Assembly (NCBI GenBank): GCA_026119855.1
Contig: JAOWBW010000365.1
Span: 1,081,981-1,145,980 of the forward strand
DNA from: Campanula takesimana
Taxonomy: Eukaryota; Streptophyta; Magnoliopsida; Asterales; Campanulaceae
Length of the DNA: 64,000 nt
Reading direction: 5' to 3'
Part shown: one piece after another, positions 1 to 11,689 of the stretch
How the letters are laid out: every line of letters starts with the position of its first letter
Position numbering within the stretch: the first letter of the stretch is position 1
Made by a program: the position numbers and the translations under genes
Notes under the pieces: generated by a model
What the model saw: the letters and a program-made list of their open reading frames with translations, nothing else
Databases searched by the model: none
What the model was told of the DNA's origin: nothing

Positions 1-82
1 TCATTTTCCACCACACATTCACTACTTTCTCTTAATTATTGTGCCTTTTTTTTGTCTCAATTCACATAAAACGGAGGGAGTA
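1..82. mobile_element. Stowaway-like MITE, right end only
   Basis: The segment ends in ACGGAGGGAGTA, the inverted form of the CTCCCTCCGT terminus seen in many copies of this window. The preceding text (CCACACATTC, TTGTGCC) matches the interior of complete copies such as 60038-60316. The left half lies outside the window. Confidence 0.6.
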
Positions 83-818
83 TGTACATATGTTAAAGAG
101 TGTCTTCATGTGCTAAAGAGTGTCAGTTTATGTGTTGAAGAGTATAAGTGTGTGGTGTGGTGTTAATAAGTGTCAGTCACTTACAAAAATGATACCGTGC
201 GTTTGAAAAAATGGGTCAGTTAATTTCAAAAATGTCACCGCACATTTTAAAACAAGTTTCATTTATTTACAAAAAAATGTCATTGCACATTTTAAAACAA
301 GTTTCACATTTTTACAAAAATGTCAACGCGCTTTTCAAAAATCCGTTTTTTCCTAATTGTTAAAAAAAAAAAAAATATCCTAAGATTTTCACAAGGAGTC
401 TAGGGCAATTATGTATATCCACAACTTATCAAAAATTGGTGTCAATTTTGCCAAAAGTAAATAAATGAATAAATGAAGAAGAGACATTTAAATTAACACG
501 GAAAGAGTACTATTTAATCTTGTTCGATCCTGGAAAAATTGTTTGAGAGGTAATTTCAACATTTATCTTCCGCAGTGAGAAGTAATAACATTCATTTCAG
601 GCTCAGGCTCAGCTGTCCAAAAAGTAACTAAATCAATCATGCACTACTTATTTCGTACTCCATTTAGTCCAATCCAAAATAACTGACAAAATTTTTGGTT
701 CAAAATAACTGTTATTTTTAGGTTAAAAAAACATTAAAATTCCTCTTCTAACCTTGCTTTGAAACTTGTTACACATCATTAATTAGTTTTTTGTGTAGAT
801 TAATGTAAGGGAGAAGAG

Positions 819-1322
819 TACTCTCTCTGGTCCAAAATAACTATAACTTTTGGTCAAACAGATGTAAGTTTGACCAATAAATTTAAAACAAAAATAATTA
901 TCCTAATAAAAGTCTTAAAATTGTTATTAAAAATATTATTAATTATAATACAATGACAATTTTTAGATTTTTATTAGCATCATTAATTTTTATTTAAATT
1001 ATTGATCAAAGTTACTCCCTCTGTCCCTAAATGAGTGTCCATTTTCAAAAAATCTTTGTCCCTAAATGAGTGTCTTTTTTTAACATAACTTTCTCCCTAG
1101 ACATTTTTTTTCGAAATTTTTTTTCACCGGTTTCTTTATACGTGTAAAACTAAAGGTTTGAAAATGAGATTACAAGATTATATATGAATCGTTGTTATCA
1201 AATTGTTCAAAAAATTGAGATTTTCCGTCTCCCTTAAAATGAAATTTGGACACTCATTTAGGGACAGAGGTAGTGCATCTAATTGACCAAAAGCGACAGT
1301 TATTTTGGACCAGAGGAAGTAA
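819..1322. mobile_element. Stowaway-like MITE interrupted by another MITE
   Basis: The left end (CTCTCTCTGGTCCAAAATAA) and right end (TTATTTTGGACCAGAGGAAG) are inverted repeats about 40 bp long that include the TTGACCAAAAG block. The interior is broken at about 1014-1273 by a second MITE with different termini. This is therefore an older copy that received a later insertion. Confidence 0.6.
1014..1273. mobile_element. Stowaway-like MITE nested in an older MITE
   Basis: Termini are CTCCCTCTGTCCCTAAATGA and the inverse TCATTTAGGGACAGAGGTAG. A related copy lies at 1570-1831. No coding potential is seen. Confidence 0.65.
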
Positions 1323-1569
1323 TAAATTAGGATAAAATTAACACTTTCACTATTAATGAATAGTAATCATTGCATTCCTTAAAACATGTGAAGCGGTTAA
1401 AAAACGATAAATACTTTAGACCGAGGGTGTATAAGTCACTTTAGGTGTATATAATACTTTATTAGGAAGAGGCAAGAGAGCTAGGCTATGGCTTATAATA
1501 GTACTCAACCCATCCTTGAAAGCACTGCCAATTTTAATTAGTTTTTTCAATAAAAAGAAGTTTGATATT

Positions 1570-1831
1570 ACTACCTCTGTCCCTAAATAGGTGTTCAAAT
1601 TTTATTTTAAGGGATATCAGAAAATGTCAATTTTTTTGTACACTTTGGTAGCAAAGATTCATATATAATCTTGTAATCACCATCCAAACATTTAGTTTTG
1701 GACGTATAAAGAGACCGGTGAAAAAAAATCGAAAAGAAACATTTAGGGACAAAGTTATGCTAAAAAAAGACACTCATTTTGGGACAAAGATTTTTTGAAA
1801 ATGGACACTCATTTAGGGGACAGAGGGAGTA
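1570..1831. mobile_element. Stowaway-like MITE
   Basis: Termini CTACCTCTGTCCCTAAATAG and CATTTAGGGGACAGAGGGAG form an inverted repeat. The interior resembles the nested copy at 1014-1273 read in the opposite direction, so both belong to one subfamily. The 60-codon ORF on its minus strand is the MITE terminus in translation, not a gene. Confidence 0.65.
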
Positions 1832-1987
1832 GTACTCAACCATATTGTAATTTCAAGACGTCAGAAGTCATCATTAGAAGCATAAGAATTTTTTTCTAAA
1901 ACCAAATTACATATTTAATAGAAATATATATGCTTAAGTATATTTAATAGAATTACAAGATAAATTAAAATATTATGTATCACATTT

Positions 1988-2245
1988 TGATACTCTCTCC
2001 ATTCCGAAAAGCTCATTTACTTTTTTTTTTTTTTTTTTAATTATTATTATTATTATGGTTAATACAAGTGAATTTGATCAAACGTTAATGTCCATCTAAT
2101 TATTCTAGTTTAACTCTAAAAATTATAATTGATAAATCATTAAGCGATTTATCAATAACAATTTTAAAATTTCATTGGGATGTACAAATTGGCATTAATA
2201 CTTAGTCAAAGTTTACTTGTAATGACCATAAATAAAATGAGACTG
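1988..2245. mobile_element. Degenerate MITE-like segment
   Basis: It starts with TACTCTCTCCATTCCGAAAA and contains the block 'ATTGATAAATCATTAAGCGA...TTATCAATAA', which recurs in MITEs at 8981 and 23888. The right terminus is worn (AAATGAGACTG). A T16 tract and TTA repeats sit near the left end. Confidence 0.35.
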
Positions 2246-2388
2246 TTTACGATGTTAGAGACATTATCACACATCGGGAAGTAACTAGTTGTGCATTGAC
2301 TATATAAAACTCTTGGGCTACTCCTCTCATAGTCGATTGGTTTTGAGAAGAAACCTCATACTTTATCATGCGAGACGAAAAGAGTATA

Positions 2389-2600
2389 CACTCCCTCCGT
2401 CTCATTTTAAACTTCAAAAAATTCTATTTTCAGTGTCTCATTTTAATTTTCAAAACCTAAAAAGGAATTTTTTTTATACTTCTTTATTTGTGGACCCACA
2501 TGTCATACTCACAACAATTATCCATTAACTATTCCCTACTCCACTTTCTTACAATCTACACTCACAACACATCACATTTTTCACTATTTTTTTAAACTAG
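2389..2600. mobile_element. Stowaway-like MITE, left part only
   Basis: It starts CTCCCTCCGTCTCATTTTAA followed by the usual interior (ACTCACAACAATTATCC, CACATCACATTTTTC). No matching inverted right end follows. The sequence switches to unrelated AT-rich DNA at about 2600, so the copy is truncated. Confidence 0.5.
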
Positions 2601-3119
2601 TCCATAACCCGTGCTCTGCACGTGAACTTATGTACTATTTATTTTCTAAAGTTTATTTATATCTGATGATAATTATAATTTAAATTAGTTTTCATCATAA
2701 AACTTTGTTTTTCAAGTATTTTTAGTTGATTGTAATTCTAATTTTCACTTATAGTTTTTCAATAAAACTTAAGTGTTGCACCAAAAAAATTAATGTAGTG
2801 TACTAAATCAATTCATTTTTTTTTTAATTAACGCATATAAGATGTTATACAACAAAACTAACAAATCAATAAGTACTATTTATTTATCAGATTATAAATA
2901 GTTATATATGCTTTAATTTATGTATTTCAAATCTAGAATAAATATCAACCTCCTATATATCACGTTGCAAATCATGTCCTTCATGAAATAAGCATAAGAA
3001 ATTTCAAAAATTAATATAAAAGTCTTTTATTTGATTAAAAAAACCACATTCTTAAAAAGGAAAATCATTCTTATTCATCAAAGACGGTTAAAAATATATT
3101 TTTTATAATTATAAAAAAG

Positions 3120-3194
<75 letters not shown>

Positions 3195-3688
3195 ATACTC
3201 TTTTTAACATAATTTATAATGTATGCATTTATATTTTATTCATGAAAAAAATTATTAGTGTACGAGAGTGTCTTAATTTAATTTAATTTGTATAGGCTTT
3301 TCAAATTTCATAACCCTTGTCATTAGATTTGTAATATTAACACACACATAATGATGAATGTAATAATTTCAAAATTTAATAGCTAAACTCTTCATCTACC
3401 TCATCTTTTCTCTATTACGGAGTAGTATATATATTAGCTTACTATTCTATTAGTATCCAATAGTAGAATATGATTATCTATAACAATAGTAGAATGATAA
3501 TGTCTAATAGTTGTATTATTCTAATGTAGTAACTATTATAGTATGCTAATACTATTAGCTAAAAGAGAAAAAAATGAAAAGTAATATTGTTGTGGGGTAC
3601 ATATGGTGATGTGGCTTCACGAAATGAAAGATTTCGATAAAGCTTGTCCACGTGTCACATCCATAGGACTCTGCGTCGACTTTTATAT
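2601..3688. other. AT-rich intergenic stretch
   Basis: No gene, RNA gene or clear mobile element is recognised. It contains a long TA microsatellite at 3120-3191 and several 'TAATAGTAGAATA'-like short echoes around 3430-3550. Confidence 0.5.
3120..3191. repeat. (TA)n microsatellite
   Basis: About 35 uninterrupted TA units. It is self-complementary and likely to be length-polymorphic. Confidence 0.95.
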
Positions 3689-3950
3689 ACTCCCTCTGTC
3701 CCATTTGAAGTTTCACCATTTTGGTGATAGCACACAAATTAAGGAAAGTGATGAGTGTAAGAATGGTTGTGAGAGAGAAGAAGTTAGTGAGTGTGACAAG
3801 TGGAGCCTATAATTTCAATATGTGAGAGGGGAAAGTTAGTGGGTATGACAAGTGGACCCTATATTTTTAACCATTTTGGGAGATGATGAAGTTTCTAATG
3901 AGACACTCATTTAGGTAAAAAGTGAAGCTTCAAATGGGACGGAGGGAGTA
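3689..3950. mobile_element. Stowaway-like MITE
   Basis: Termini CTCCCTCTGTCCCATTTGAA and TTCAAATGGGACGGAGGGAG are inverted repeats flanked by TA. The interior carries the phrase 'ACAAGTGGACCCTATA', shared with the copy at 33933-34246. Short ORFs on both strands here are non-genic. Confidence 0.8.
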
Positions 3951-4004
3951 TATAGATTTTTGTACCCAATCATTTTTTGAAGTTTAAAATGAGACAAAAA
4001 GAGT

Positions 4005-4191
4005 TTTTTGTTTTTATTTCATTAAAGATAGATAAATTGCCATTAGGCTACATCAAATGGCCATGACAGCTACAACTAGGCCTATAAATAGGCTAACACA
4101 AATCTCTCTAACGAGATTCGAACTCGAGACCTCCTCATGAGAAGCTAACACCGGATACCCGATACCGCTTGAGCTAAAGCTCTTTGTGTAA
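4005..4191 (-). mobile_element. tRNA-derived SINE (family 1)
   Basis: Read on the minus strand it begins near an A-box-like TAGCTCAAGCGGTAT and has a B-box-like GAGTTCGAATCTC about 50 bases on. It ends in an A-rich tail (T-rich on the plus strand, 4004-4020). It is flanked by an 11 bp direct repeat, ACAAAAAGAGT, at 3994-4004 and 4192-4202, as expected for LINE-assisted insertion. A shorter relative is at 33537-33649. It is not a functional tRNA gene because the cloverleaf is incomplete and the body runs past the tRNA-like head. Confidence 0.75.
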
Positions 4192-4202
4192 ACAAAAAGA
4201 GT

Positions 4203-5188
4203 ATAAGATAAAAGTAAACAGGAAAAAAAAAAAACTTAAAAAATTAGACTGACAAGGAAATAGTATAATATTTGAAGGGGAGAGCCACTTTGCACTGACA
4301 AGAGAAGAGGTTGAGGGAGTAATGGTAATGGCATGCCCCCTGACTGACAACAGATCTTTGTAAAATCATCTAAGTTTGGACCCTCTTCTCCCCTCTTTCC
4401 CAATGGGGATTCTCTCTCTCACTCTCTCACCTTCTCCCCTCCCCAAACTTTTAAATTCTCTCTCTCTCTCTCACACACACACACATCACCTTAACCGCAA
4501 AGTATAGTGTTAGCATAACTCCTTGTAGTTTTCATTTTTCCAACCTCAGCCCATAACTTTCCACCTAGTTCAACTTACTCCCTTTAGGAGCTTGGTTAAG
4601 ATGGCTCAAAACTAGCTAGGTCAATTATAAAGGTTCATTCGTGTTACGACACCATTTACATTAAGTCCATACAATGTCTTAAATGTTTCTTCGTCTTTAT
4701 TCTCACGTAACTTTCAGTCGGCCGTTTAGATTTAATCAATATAGTACATGCTGTTTTTTAAGTTGTACCCAGTCAGCCAAGAGAGTTTCACAATCAATAA
4801 TTTCGTTAAAAATCTAACGAGCGTTAATACTCAAATAAGTGGTGAAGTTAACGGAAATAAAGTATAGTAACAATCTGAAGGTAACCCCAATATGTTTACC
4901 CTAGGCTAGATAGATAGTAACTAGCACTTTGAAGAGGGTAGCTATATGTGTGACCCAGATATCATAGGATTCTTCTTTCTCTATTTCATTGATCCACAAG
5001 TTAAATCCCTTGAGTGATTAAAAAAATAAAATAAAATTCAACAATCAAATCGGTACTTTCATTATTTACCATTTAATATTACCACCCCCATGCATGTTCA
5101 TGTTCAAGTCAGGCTAGCTATATCAATCCCGGAACTTGCCGGCCTCTAGTTTGTGTAGGCAAACGGATGAGTGTGGAGTTTATTCATA
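4203..5188. other. Intergenic; CT/CA microsatellite, no gene seen
   Basis: A pyrimidine-rich block with (TC)n and (CA)n tracts lies at about 4408-4487. Such blocks are common in plant 5' leaders, but no convincing ORF follows. The rest shows no recognisable feature. Confidence 0.45.
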
Positions 5189-5423
5189 GGATCCGGAACC
5201 GCTCCACCCAATTTAGCTTCACCTCTCCACTCAATGGTGTCGATCAAGGCAACATAGGCGTGCCGATTGGGTGTGCGGCTAAGATGATTTCAATTTTTTG
5301 TGGGTCCCACCGAATTCGGACACATGTGGCATTGATCGGCACCATTTGGTGTAGCTAAAATGAGGTGGCTCCAATCAGCAACGTTGGGTGGGGCTAACTC
5401 CCCGGTGGAGCGGTTCAAAATCC
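5189..5423. mobile_element. GC-richer TIR MITE, family with GCTCCACC ends
   Basis: The left end GGAACCGCTCCACCC is inverted at the right end as GGTGGAGCGGTTCAAAATCC. The interior includes 'TTTTTTGTGGGTCCCACCGA' and two GGTGT/TAGCTAAAATGA phrases. A second copy at 15187-15397 shares the same ends and interior. The low AT content stands out from the surroundings. It does not look like the Stowaway family. Confidence 0.65.
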
Positions 5424-6469
5424 TTTATTCATACTACTACCTGACTTTACTTTTGCATACCCAACTTAACATATTCCTGCATCAAAAAATAATTAGTGTA
5501 GTAAATTAAAAATAAATATTCATATTGCTCCATTCTATATCCAGTAATAGAGAAAATGTTTTATTCTTTTGAATACACTTTGATCTAAACCTACCCCTTG
5601 AGTATACTAAACAATATTTTCCAATGAAATTTTTACCAATAAGTCCCTAAAGAAGGTGATATTTGCTAATAAAAACACAAACATTTTAGATTTTACATTA
5701 GAGTTCTTAAGTTAAAATAAATTTTACTTATAAATCCCTTCCACTTTTTAAATGACAAAAATGTCCTCAACCCAATTCAAATCCCTTCACCCCTCTTGCC
5801 TTTGACCACCACCATTACCTTTGACTATCTCTAACCACCACCACTGCCTACCACCCCCACCGCCGACGTCGCGCCTACGACCACCGGACCTCACCCACCT
5901 CCGATAACCTACAACCACAAGTACTATAAGTAATTTTTGTTTTTGTCATTGCTAGGATTTGAACCCATGACCTCTTGATCTTAATTAGGACTCCTAAACA
6001 TTATGCCAACCCTCTTTATTGTTTCTTTTGTAAACTATTATATATTTAACACCAAAATGTCACCTTTTTTTTTATGGTTAGGAGTATTCTTCACAATTGA
6101 ACAATTGCTCAACTTTTAATAAAAAAAATGAAAAAAAATTAGTTTATCATTTGTTTAGAGTGTATATAAGGGCATGTTCACTTTTAACTTTAAACAACTG
6201 CAATATTAAGTTATTAGTTGTTTCACACATGTTGTAGCATTGCATGTAACATTTATTAACCAAATATTTAGCTTAAAGCAACTGAAAAATTTAACAATTG
6301 TTTAAAGAGCATTTGACAATAAACAACTATGAAATTGAGTGTCATTTGCAAAAACCTTAGTGATGAATTTACCAGTGGTTATACTCAACTCATGTGTGAA
6401 CAACTGAGAAATGAATGTCTCAATTATTATACATAAACTCATGTGTGAACAACTGATAAATTAATGTAC
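5424..6469. other. Intergenic, mostly without recognised features
   Basis: It contains a SINE-like tRNA-related piece (5931-6012) and a short C-rich stretch (5790-5910) of threonine/proline-like codons without an ORF. Nothing else is recognised. Confidence 0.4.
5931..6012 (-). mobile_element. SINE-like tRNA-related fragment
   Basis: On the minus strand, GGTTGGCATAATGTTTAGG (A-box-like) is followed about 45 bases later by GGGTTCAAATCC (B-box-like) and then an A-rich run. No target duplication was found, so this is tentative. Confidence 0.4.
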
Positions 6470-6741
6470 TACTCCCTCCTTCTCAGAGTATATGTCAACC
6501 TTTCCTTTTTAGTCTGTTCCAGAGTATATGTCTACTTCCATAAAAGAATCTTTACTATTCATTTCACCCATTCTCTCTACTGCTTTACTTTTATACTCAC
6601 AACACCAATCAACTTACTATTCCCTCCCACTCATTCTCTCTCCTACTTTACTATTATCTCATAACACTAACATCACTTCCACCATTTCTTAATCTCCGTG
6701 TAAATGGGAGGGTGGACATATACTCTGGGGCGGAGGGAGTA
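6470..6741. mobile_element. Stowaway-like MITE
   Basis: Termini CTCCCTCCTTCTCAGAGTAT and ATACTCTGGGGCGGAGGGAG are inverted repeats. This subfamily ('AGAGTATATGTCAACC') is the same as the MITE split by the gypsy element at 15476/23672. Confidence 0.8.
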
Positions 6742-8288
6742 GTTCTTATACTCAAGCTCATGTGTGAATAACTGAGAAATGAATGTCTCATTTATTGTAT
6801 TAACAACTGAAAAATGCATGTCACAGTTATTACCATGTGAAATTACATAACTGTGAAATCATACAACTGTGAAATTGGTTGAGAAGTGATTTTACAAGTG
6901 AAAAATACAAATTTGCCACAACCGTGAAATCACACAACTGAAAAATCACATAACTGTGAAATCATACAACTGTGAAATCAGTTGATAAATTATTTTACAA
7001 GTGAAAAATATTTTATTTCTAAAATTTAATAATATGTTGAGTGTACTTGTTTGATTCGTCTTGATGATCCGATTAAAACGGTGGTTTCAGATTATTTTTT
7101 CGATTTGTAGATTTTGAGATATTACATTTCATAAATTCGAAGTAATTTTGGTCTTGCGAAAAAAACAAAGACTTTCTGGCGAGTTTCGAAAATGACTGTC
7201 CTTATTTGTTGTTTTTATTTAGCTGATGGACTTATTGGTCAAGCCTCTTTTCCGACTGAGAATACCTTCTAGATAAAGTTCAATAATTCAAAGCTAACAT
7301 TTCCCCAAAATCAACATATTTCACATTGTACAAATAAATTAAAGCTAGCTACTTTGACACACTTTCAAAAGTCCCAAATTAAGTTCCCCAATTGGAATCT
7401 ATTTTGATCAATGTTAAGACAACAGTTAACTATAAATTTCCCACCAAAGCAAAATTTGGCACATAACAAGGGTCAACTCCAAGTGGGTCCCAACTCTCAA
7501 CCTAAAAAGGAACCAAACCATGGTCAATGAAGAACTCAATCAATCATATATATGGGGGACCATACATAAATAATACTAGTATTTCAAAATAAATAGCTGT
7601 GAACCATTGGCTACATGGCCGTGATAGACGTATAATTATATTAGAAGAACATAATGCTGTTAAATATTTTTTGTAATATAGTACTAAGAATAATTGTTAC
7701 ATGCAACCAACATATTGGACCAAGTGTTAACATCTGTGCCATGCACATAGTATTTTATTTTATACACTATGATTATTAAAATGCTCTATGTAAGAAAAAC
7801 TGAGATTTATGGTATGATTATTTTATTATGTCATTTTCATAACTTTTGCCACCACATCCAAATCCATAATTCCTGTCATTATCTTCTAGTTTTCTACTAT
7901 TTTCTGACTATTTCAATTTTGCAAAAAGATTCTTGAGTATTATACTGGCTTATTCTTATCATCAGTATTAGTCAGATTAAATAATTTAACAATTTTTATG
8001 TATGTTCCGAAAAAACACATTTTAGCTTTAGCTAGAGCTCAAAACAACACCGATCGAGCTTGCTAACAAGTAGTTCTGACATATAGGTACATATGCAGAT
8101 AGTTTTTGTTTAAATATATTTGAACATTTAACAATATCATATTCTAATCTGTAATGAAAAATATTTAGGGAAGCGGATAGTAAGACTATTTAAACATGTT
8201 TGCTACTAAGTTTTTAGATTGTCACTATTTCAGAATTTCTTATAAATAAAAAGTTGGCATAGTAATTTAGGGACGGAGGGAGAGAGTA
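6742..8288. other. Intergenic with short 'AACTGTGAAATCA' repeats
   Basis: Between about 6780 and 7005 the phrase 'CATACAACTGTGAAATCA' and variants recur at least six times in irregular spacing, with a duplicated 'TTTTACAAGTGAAAAATA' at 6889 and 6993. The rest, to 8228, shows nothing recognisable. A lone MITE right end (GGGACGGAGGGAGAGAGTA) lies at 8270-8288. Confidence 0.5.
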
Positions 8289-8543
8289 TGTACTCTCTCC
8301 GTCTTAGCTTACTTGAGACTTATTTTCATTTTGATCCTTCAATTTATTTATTTTTACTTTATATTCAATCTACCCCACCACTCATTCTCTCACTTCATAT
8401 TCCACCATCCAATTTATTTAACCAATACTATTATTTATCTCACTCATTCTCTCTCTTCATTTCTGTCACACATATTTTTTTTTTTTTTTTTTTATTCTTG
8501 TGCCCATCTCTTGGGTCTCAAGTGAGGTGGGACGGAAGGAGTA
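8289..8543. mobile_element. Stowaway-like MITE
   Basis: Termini CTCTCTCCGTCTTAGCTTAC and GTGAGGTGGGACGGAAGGAG, with an internal TTGAGACT...GGTCTCAAGT inverted pair. The two overlapping 70-87 codon ORFs here are low-complexity translations of its CT-rich interior. Confidence 0.7.
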
Positions 8544-8980
8544 TTGTCTAAAAAAAATTATTTCTTAACCTTTACTCATAATTTTCAGCTTACATAGTCA
8601 ACACACAAAAGTCAAACATTTTGAATGAAGGCTTCAAAAATATTTCATTATCAAACCTAGCTTTTTCCTTTTAATATATAACTATTTGAATGTTATGTCT
8701 CCCCAAAAAAGGTACTCCATATCTACTAACTTAACATTTTCAAAATCTGCTCAACCCCAACCCCAACCCCAACCCCTAACAATTAAAGTTACTCCACTTG
8801 ACATTAATGAAATTGTTAAACCATCATCACCTATCTTTAGCTTTTATATGAACATCCTCAATTATATGAACTAAAGTTACTTTCTTAAGTTTAATGTGAT
8901 GTAATTCTTAGATATCTAAATCATGTATAATATATGAGTGTTCTCAATATGTCTAGTATGTAATGTGACAAACTAATACA

Positions 8981-9292
8981 TACTCCCTCCGTCCCATAAC
9001 AAAGTACTCAGTTTGATTTTTTTGTCACAAGTTAACTTTGACTAAACATTAATATCAATCTAATCATCCTAGTGAAATTGTAAAAATTGCTATTGATAAA
9101 TTACTAAGTGATTTATCAATAACAACTTTTACAATTTCATTAGGAAAAATTGCTATTGATAAATTACTAAGTGCTTTATTAATAACAAATTTTACAATTT
9201 CATTAAGCTGATTAGACTGACATTAATGTTTGATCAAAGTTAATTTGTGCTGACAAAAAAAAGTCAAACTAGGTACTTTGTTACGGGTGTAT
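8981..9292. mobile_element. Stowaway-like MITE with internal duplication
   Basis: It starts CTCCCTCCGTCCCATAACAA. The right side reads 'AGGTACTTTGTTACGGG', the inverse of the ACAAAGTAC block. The segment 'TTGCTATTGATAAATTACTA...' occurs twice (about 9076 and 9148), a local duplication of about 70 bp. Confidence 0.65.
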
Positions 9293-9322
9293 ATACGTTT
9301 GGGAGGGGGGGTGATACAGTGT

Positions 9323-9686
9323 TAGGCCTGGCAATTGTGGCCGGTTACCCGTTAACCCGCCCGATCCAACCCGCTAATTATCCCCGAATCAAGTTTAAGT
9401 TAGTGGGTTAAAGTGGGTCACTCATTTCAACCCGTGAAGCTTAACGGGTCGACCCGGCTCAACCCGCCCGTTTTGACCCGCGAGGACAAATTGCTTGGGT
9501 CGACATCCTAAGGTAAAAAAAAATAAAAAAAATAAACGGGGCAACCCACCATAACCCGTCACCCGTCCCGTTTCAAACCGACCCGTTTGACCCGTAAATT
9601 TAAACGGGTTGTGGCTGGTAGACCCGTCTTAACCCGCCAACCTGCTAGAACCCGTCCCGACCCAACCCGCCCAATTGCTAGGCTTA
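9323..9686. mobile_element. hAT-like MITE with 8 bp target duplication
   Basis: It is flanked by a perfect 8 bp direct repeat TACAGTGT (9315-9322 and 9687-9694). The ends are inverted (TAGGCCTGGCAATTG and CAATTGCTAGGCTTA). The interior is built from many ACCCG/CGGGT phrases (AACCCG, GACCCG), so it is much richer in GC than its surroundings and can fold back on itself. An 8 bp duplication is the hAT superfamily signature. No transposase is encoded. Confidence 0.75.
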
Positions 9687-9694
9687 TACAGTGT

Positions 9695-10204
9695 TCATGT
9701 TGTGTCTTGTGATTTTTTGGGTGTCTTTTCATGGTTTATTTTTTGATTTTGTAATGATAATGTAAGAAAGCAGTAAGAGATACTAAGAAAAAAAGACAAC
9801 CCAAAAACAGAAAAATGAACAACAATAAATTAATTAATCACAAACAAGAAATTAATCATATCCAGCCCTAACAAAGTAACACCACTTTACAATGGAAGTA
9901 AAAAATTATACCTGATCAGTTTCTTAAATCTGGAAAACCTTAACAAACACAGAAACAACGGATCATCAGTGCCCAAAAATAAATGAACAAAATTAAAATC
10001 ATTCCCATGTACTGTTGTCACAAAATAGAAGATAAAATAAAAATTAATGTAAAGAAGATTTTTTTTATTTTTTTCATTCATTCATTTCCATCAACAATCA
10101 CACACAAAACCCTGCAATCCTGAAACTTCCCACACCCATACCCTTTCAAATCCTTATCATGATTTTACTTATAACAGTCAGTTATCAAATATACATTCAA
10201 ATCA
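9695..10204. other. 3' flank of the MYB gene
   Basis: AT-rich sequence downstream of the minus-strand MYB stop codon and expected to hold its 3' untranslated region. No decisive poly(A) signal can be singled out among several AT-rich candidates. No other gene is seen. Confidence 0.5.
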
Positions 10205-11658
10205 TCAATAATAGTACAAACCCCCTCTCTCATTTGTCTTGTTTTCATCATTGAACATGCAGCTGTAGCCATTGTTGTTGTTGTTACTACTACTTGTCAT
10301 AAGCTGCTTCACTTCCTCAAGGTCAAACTGCAATGGAGTCAGCTGGTTATTACCAAAATACCCTTTCGTACCCTGATGGTCATGTTCATGAAACCCTACC
10401 CCTCCTCCCCCATTGTTGCCATAGTCAATCACAAAGCTTTGATTTTGATGATCAAACCCTGTACTTGTAGTACTTATGTTGTAAGTAGTACCTTGAAGGG
10501 TAATTTGGTCTTCTTTCTTGATCTCTTTCCCATAGCTGATTTGGCTGCTCATGCAACTCCCATTCTCAGAAGATGAACAAGTGTTGGTGCTAGCTTCATT
10601 TCCAAACATTAACAACCCTTCCCTCATACCCACACCTGGGTAATACTGCATTTGACTTGTACTGTACAAGCCCTCTTGTCCTTGTAAAATTGAAGAGTAA
10701 TTATTTGTCATGTTCAAAGGGTTTGATGATGATGATGAAAAGGAGAGGGGTATAGTTGTCATTTGTTGTTGCTCATGATGGTTTAGAAGGTTTGTGAGGA
10801 GAGAGGTGTTATTGTTGATGTTGTTGAGTTGAGTGAAGTAAGAAGACAAGTCTTGGGAGGGTTGTTGTAGGGGTAATTGCAATGAGGAAGAAGGGTAGAA
10901 TTGGGAATATAATCTTTTGTTGAGGGGAGAAGGAACTGCCATGGATAAGAGCTTCTTCTTGAGCTTGGTATTCCAGTAATTCTTGATGTCATTGTCTGTC
11001 CTTCCTGGCAACTGTGCTGCTATTATTGACCATCTGTACAATTAATCCAATAAAAATGAGACTTCAAGAATCTAACAGATGAACCACATGAAATTAGAAA
11101 TAACAAAAAGAAGCAAATAAACAAAAGAGAGAGAGAGAGAGAGAGAGGCCTTAAACCAATAGCTGTAAAATGGTGTCTGGTTTTGGTTTTTCAGATCTAA
11201 CTTTGAATGCATGCACCAAATTTTCTCCACAAATGGAAGAATCTTTCAAGAACTCTTCCTTGTTTAGTGTGTTTAGGTATTTATTGACCTTTTTTAGTTG
11301 ATTTTGTGTTGTGAGAAGTCAAAGAACAGGTGATAGATAAGGAAAGAATAAGGAAGAGTGTTTAGACATGGTCTTTTGTTTTATCTTTTCATTTGAGTAG
11401 TTTTAGGTCAAACTGTGTGCTCTTAAAGAAAAAAAAGAAGCTAAAAAGATGAAGAAATGATCATAAAGAAGAACTAAGAAGAAGTAGTATGTAGAATGTG
11501 TACCTGCTCCCAATGGTAGAATATAAGGTACAGATGATCCTATCTTCATCATCAGAAAATTCACCATGTTTTATGTTTGGCCTTAAATAGTTGAGCCATC
11601 TCAACCTGCAACTCTTCCCACATCTTTTCAGTCCTGCACATTACAAAAATCCCTTAAG

Positions 11659-11689
<31 letters not shown>

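Noticed and set aside
4005..4191. tRNA gene on the minus strand
   Set aside because: Only A- and B-box-like parts are present, the stems do not close, and an A tail and target duplications show a SINE. The same holds for 33537, 31992 and 48578.
8288..8551. 87-codon ORF with Phe/Ser/Leu-rich protein
   Set aside because: Translation of a CT-rich MITE interior that starts and ends in its termini.
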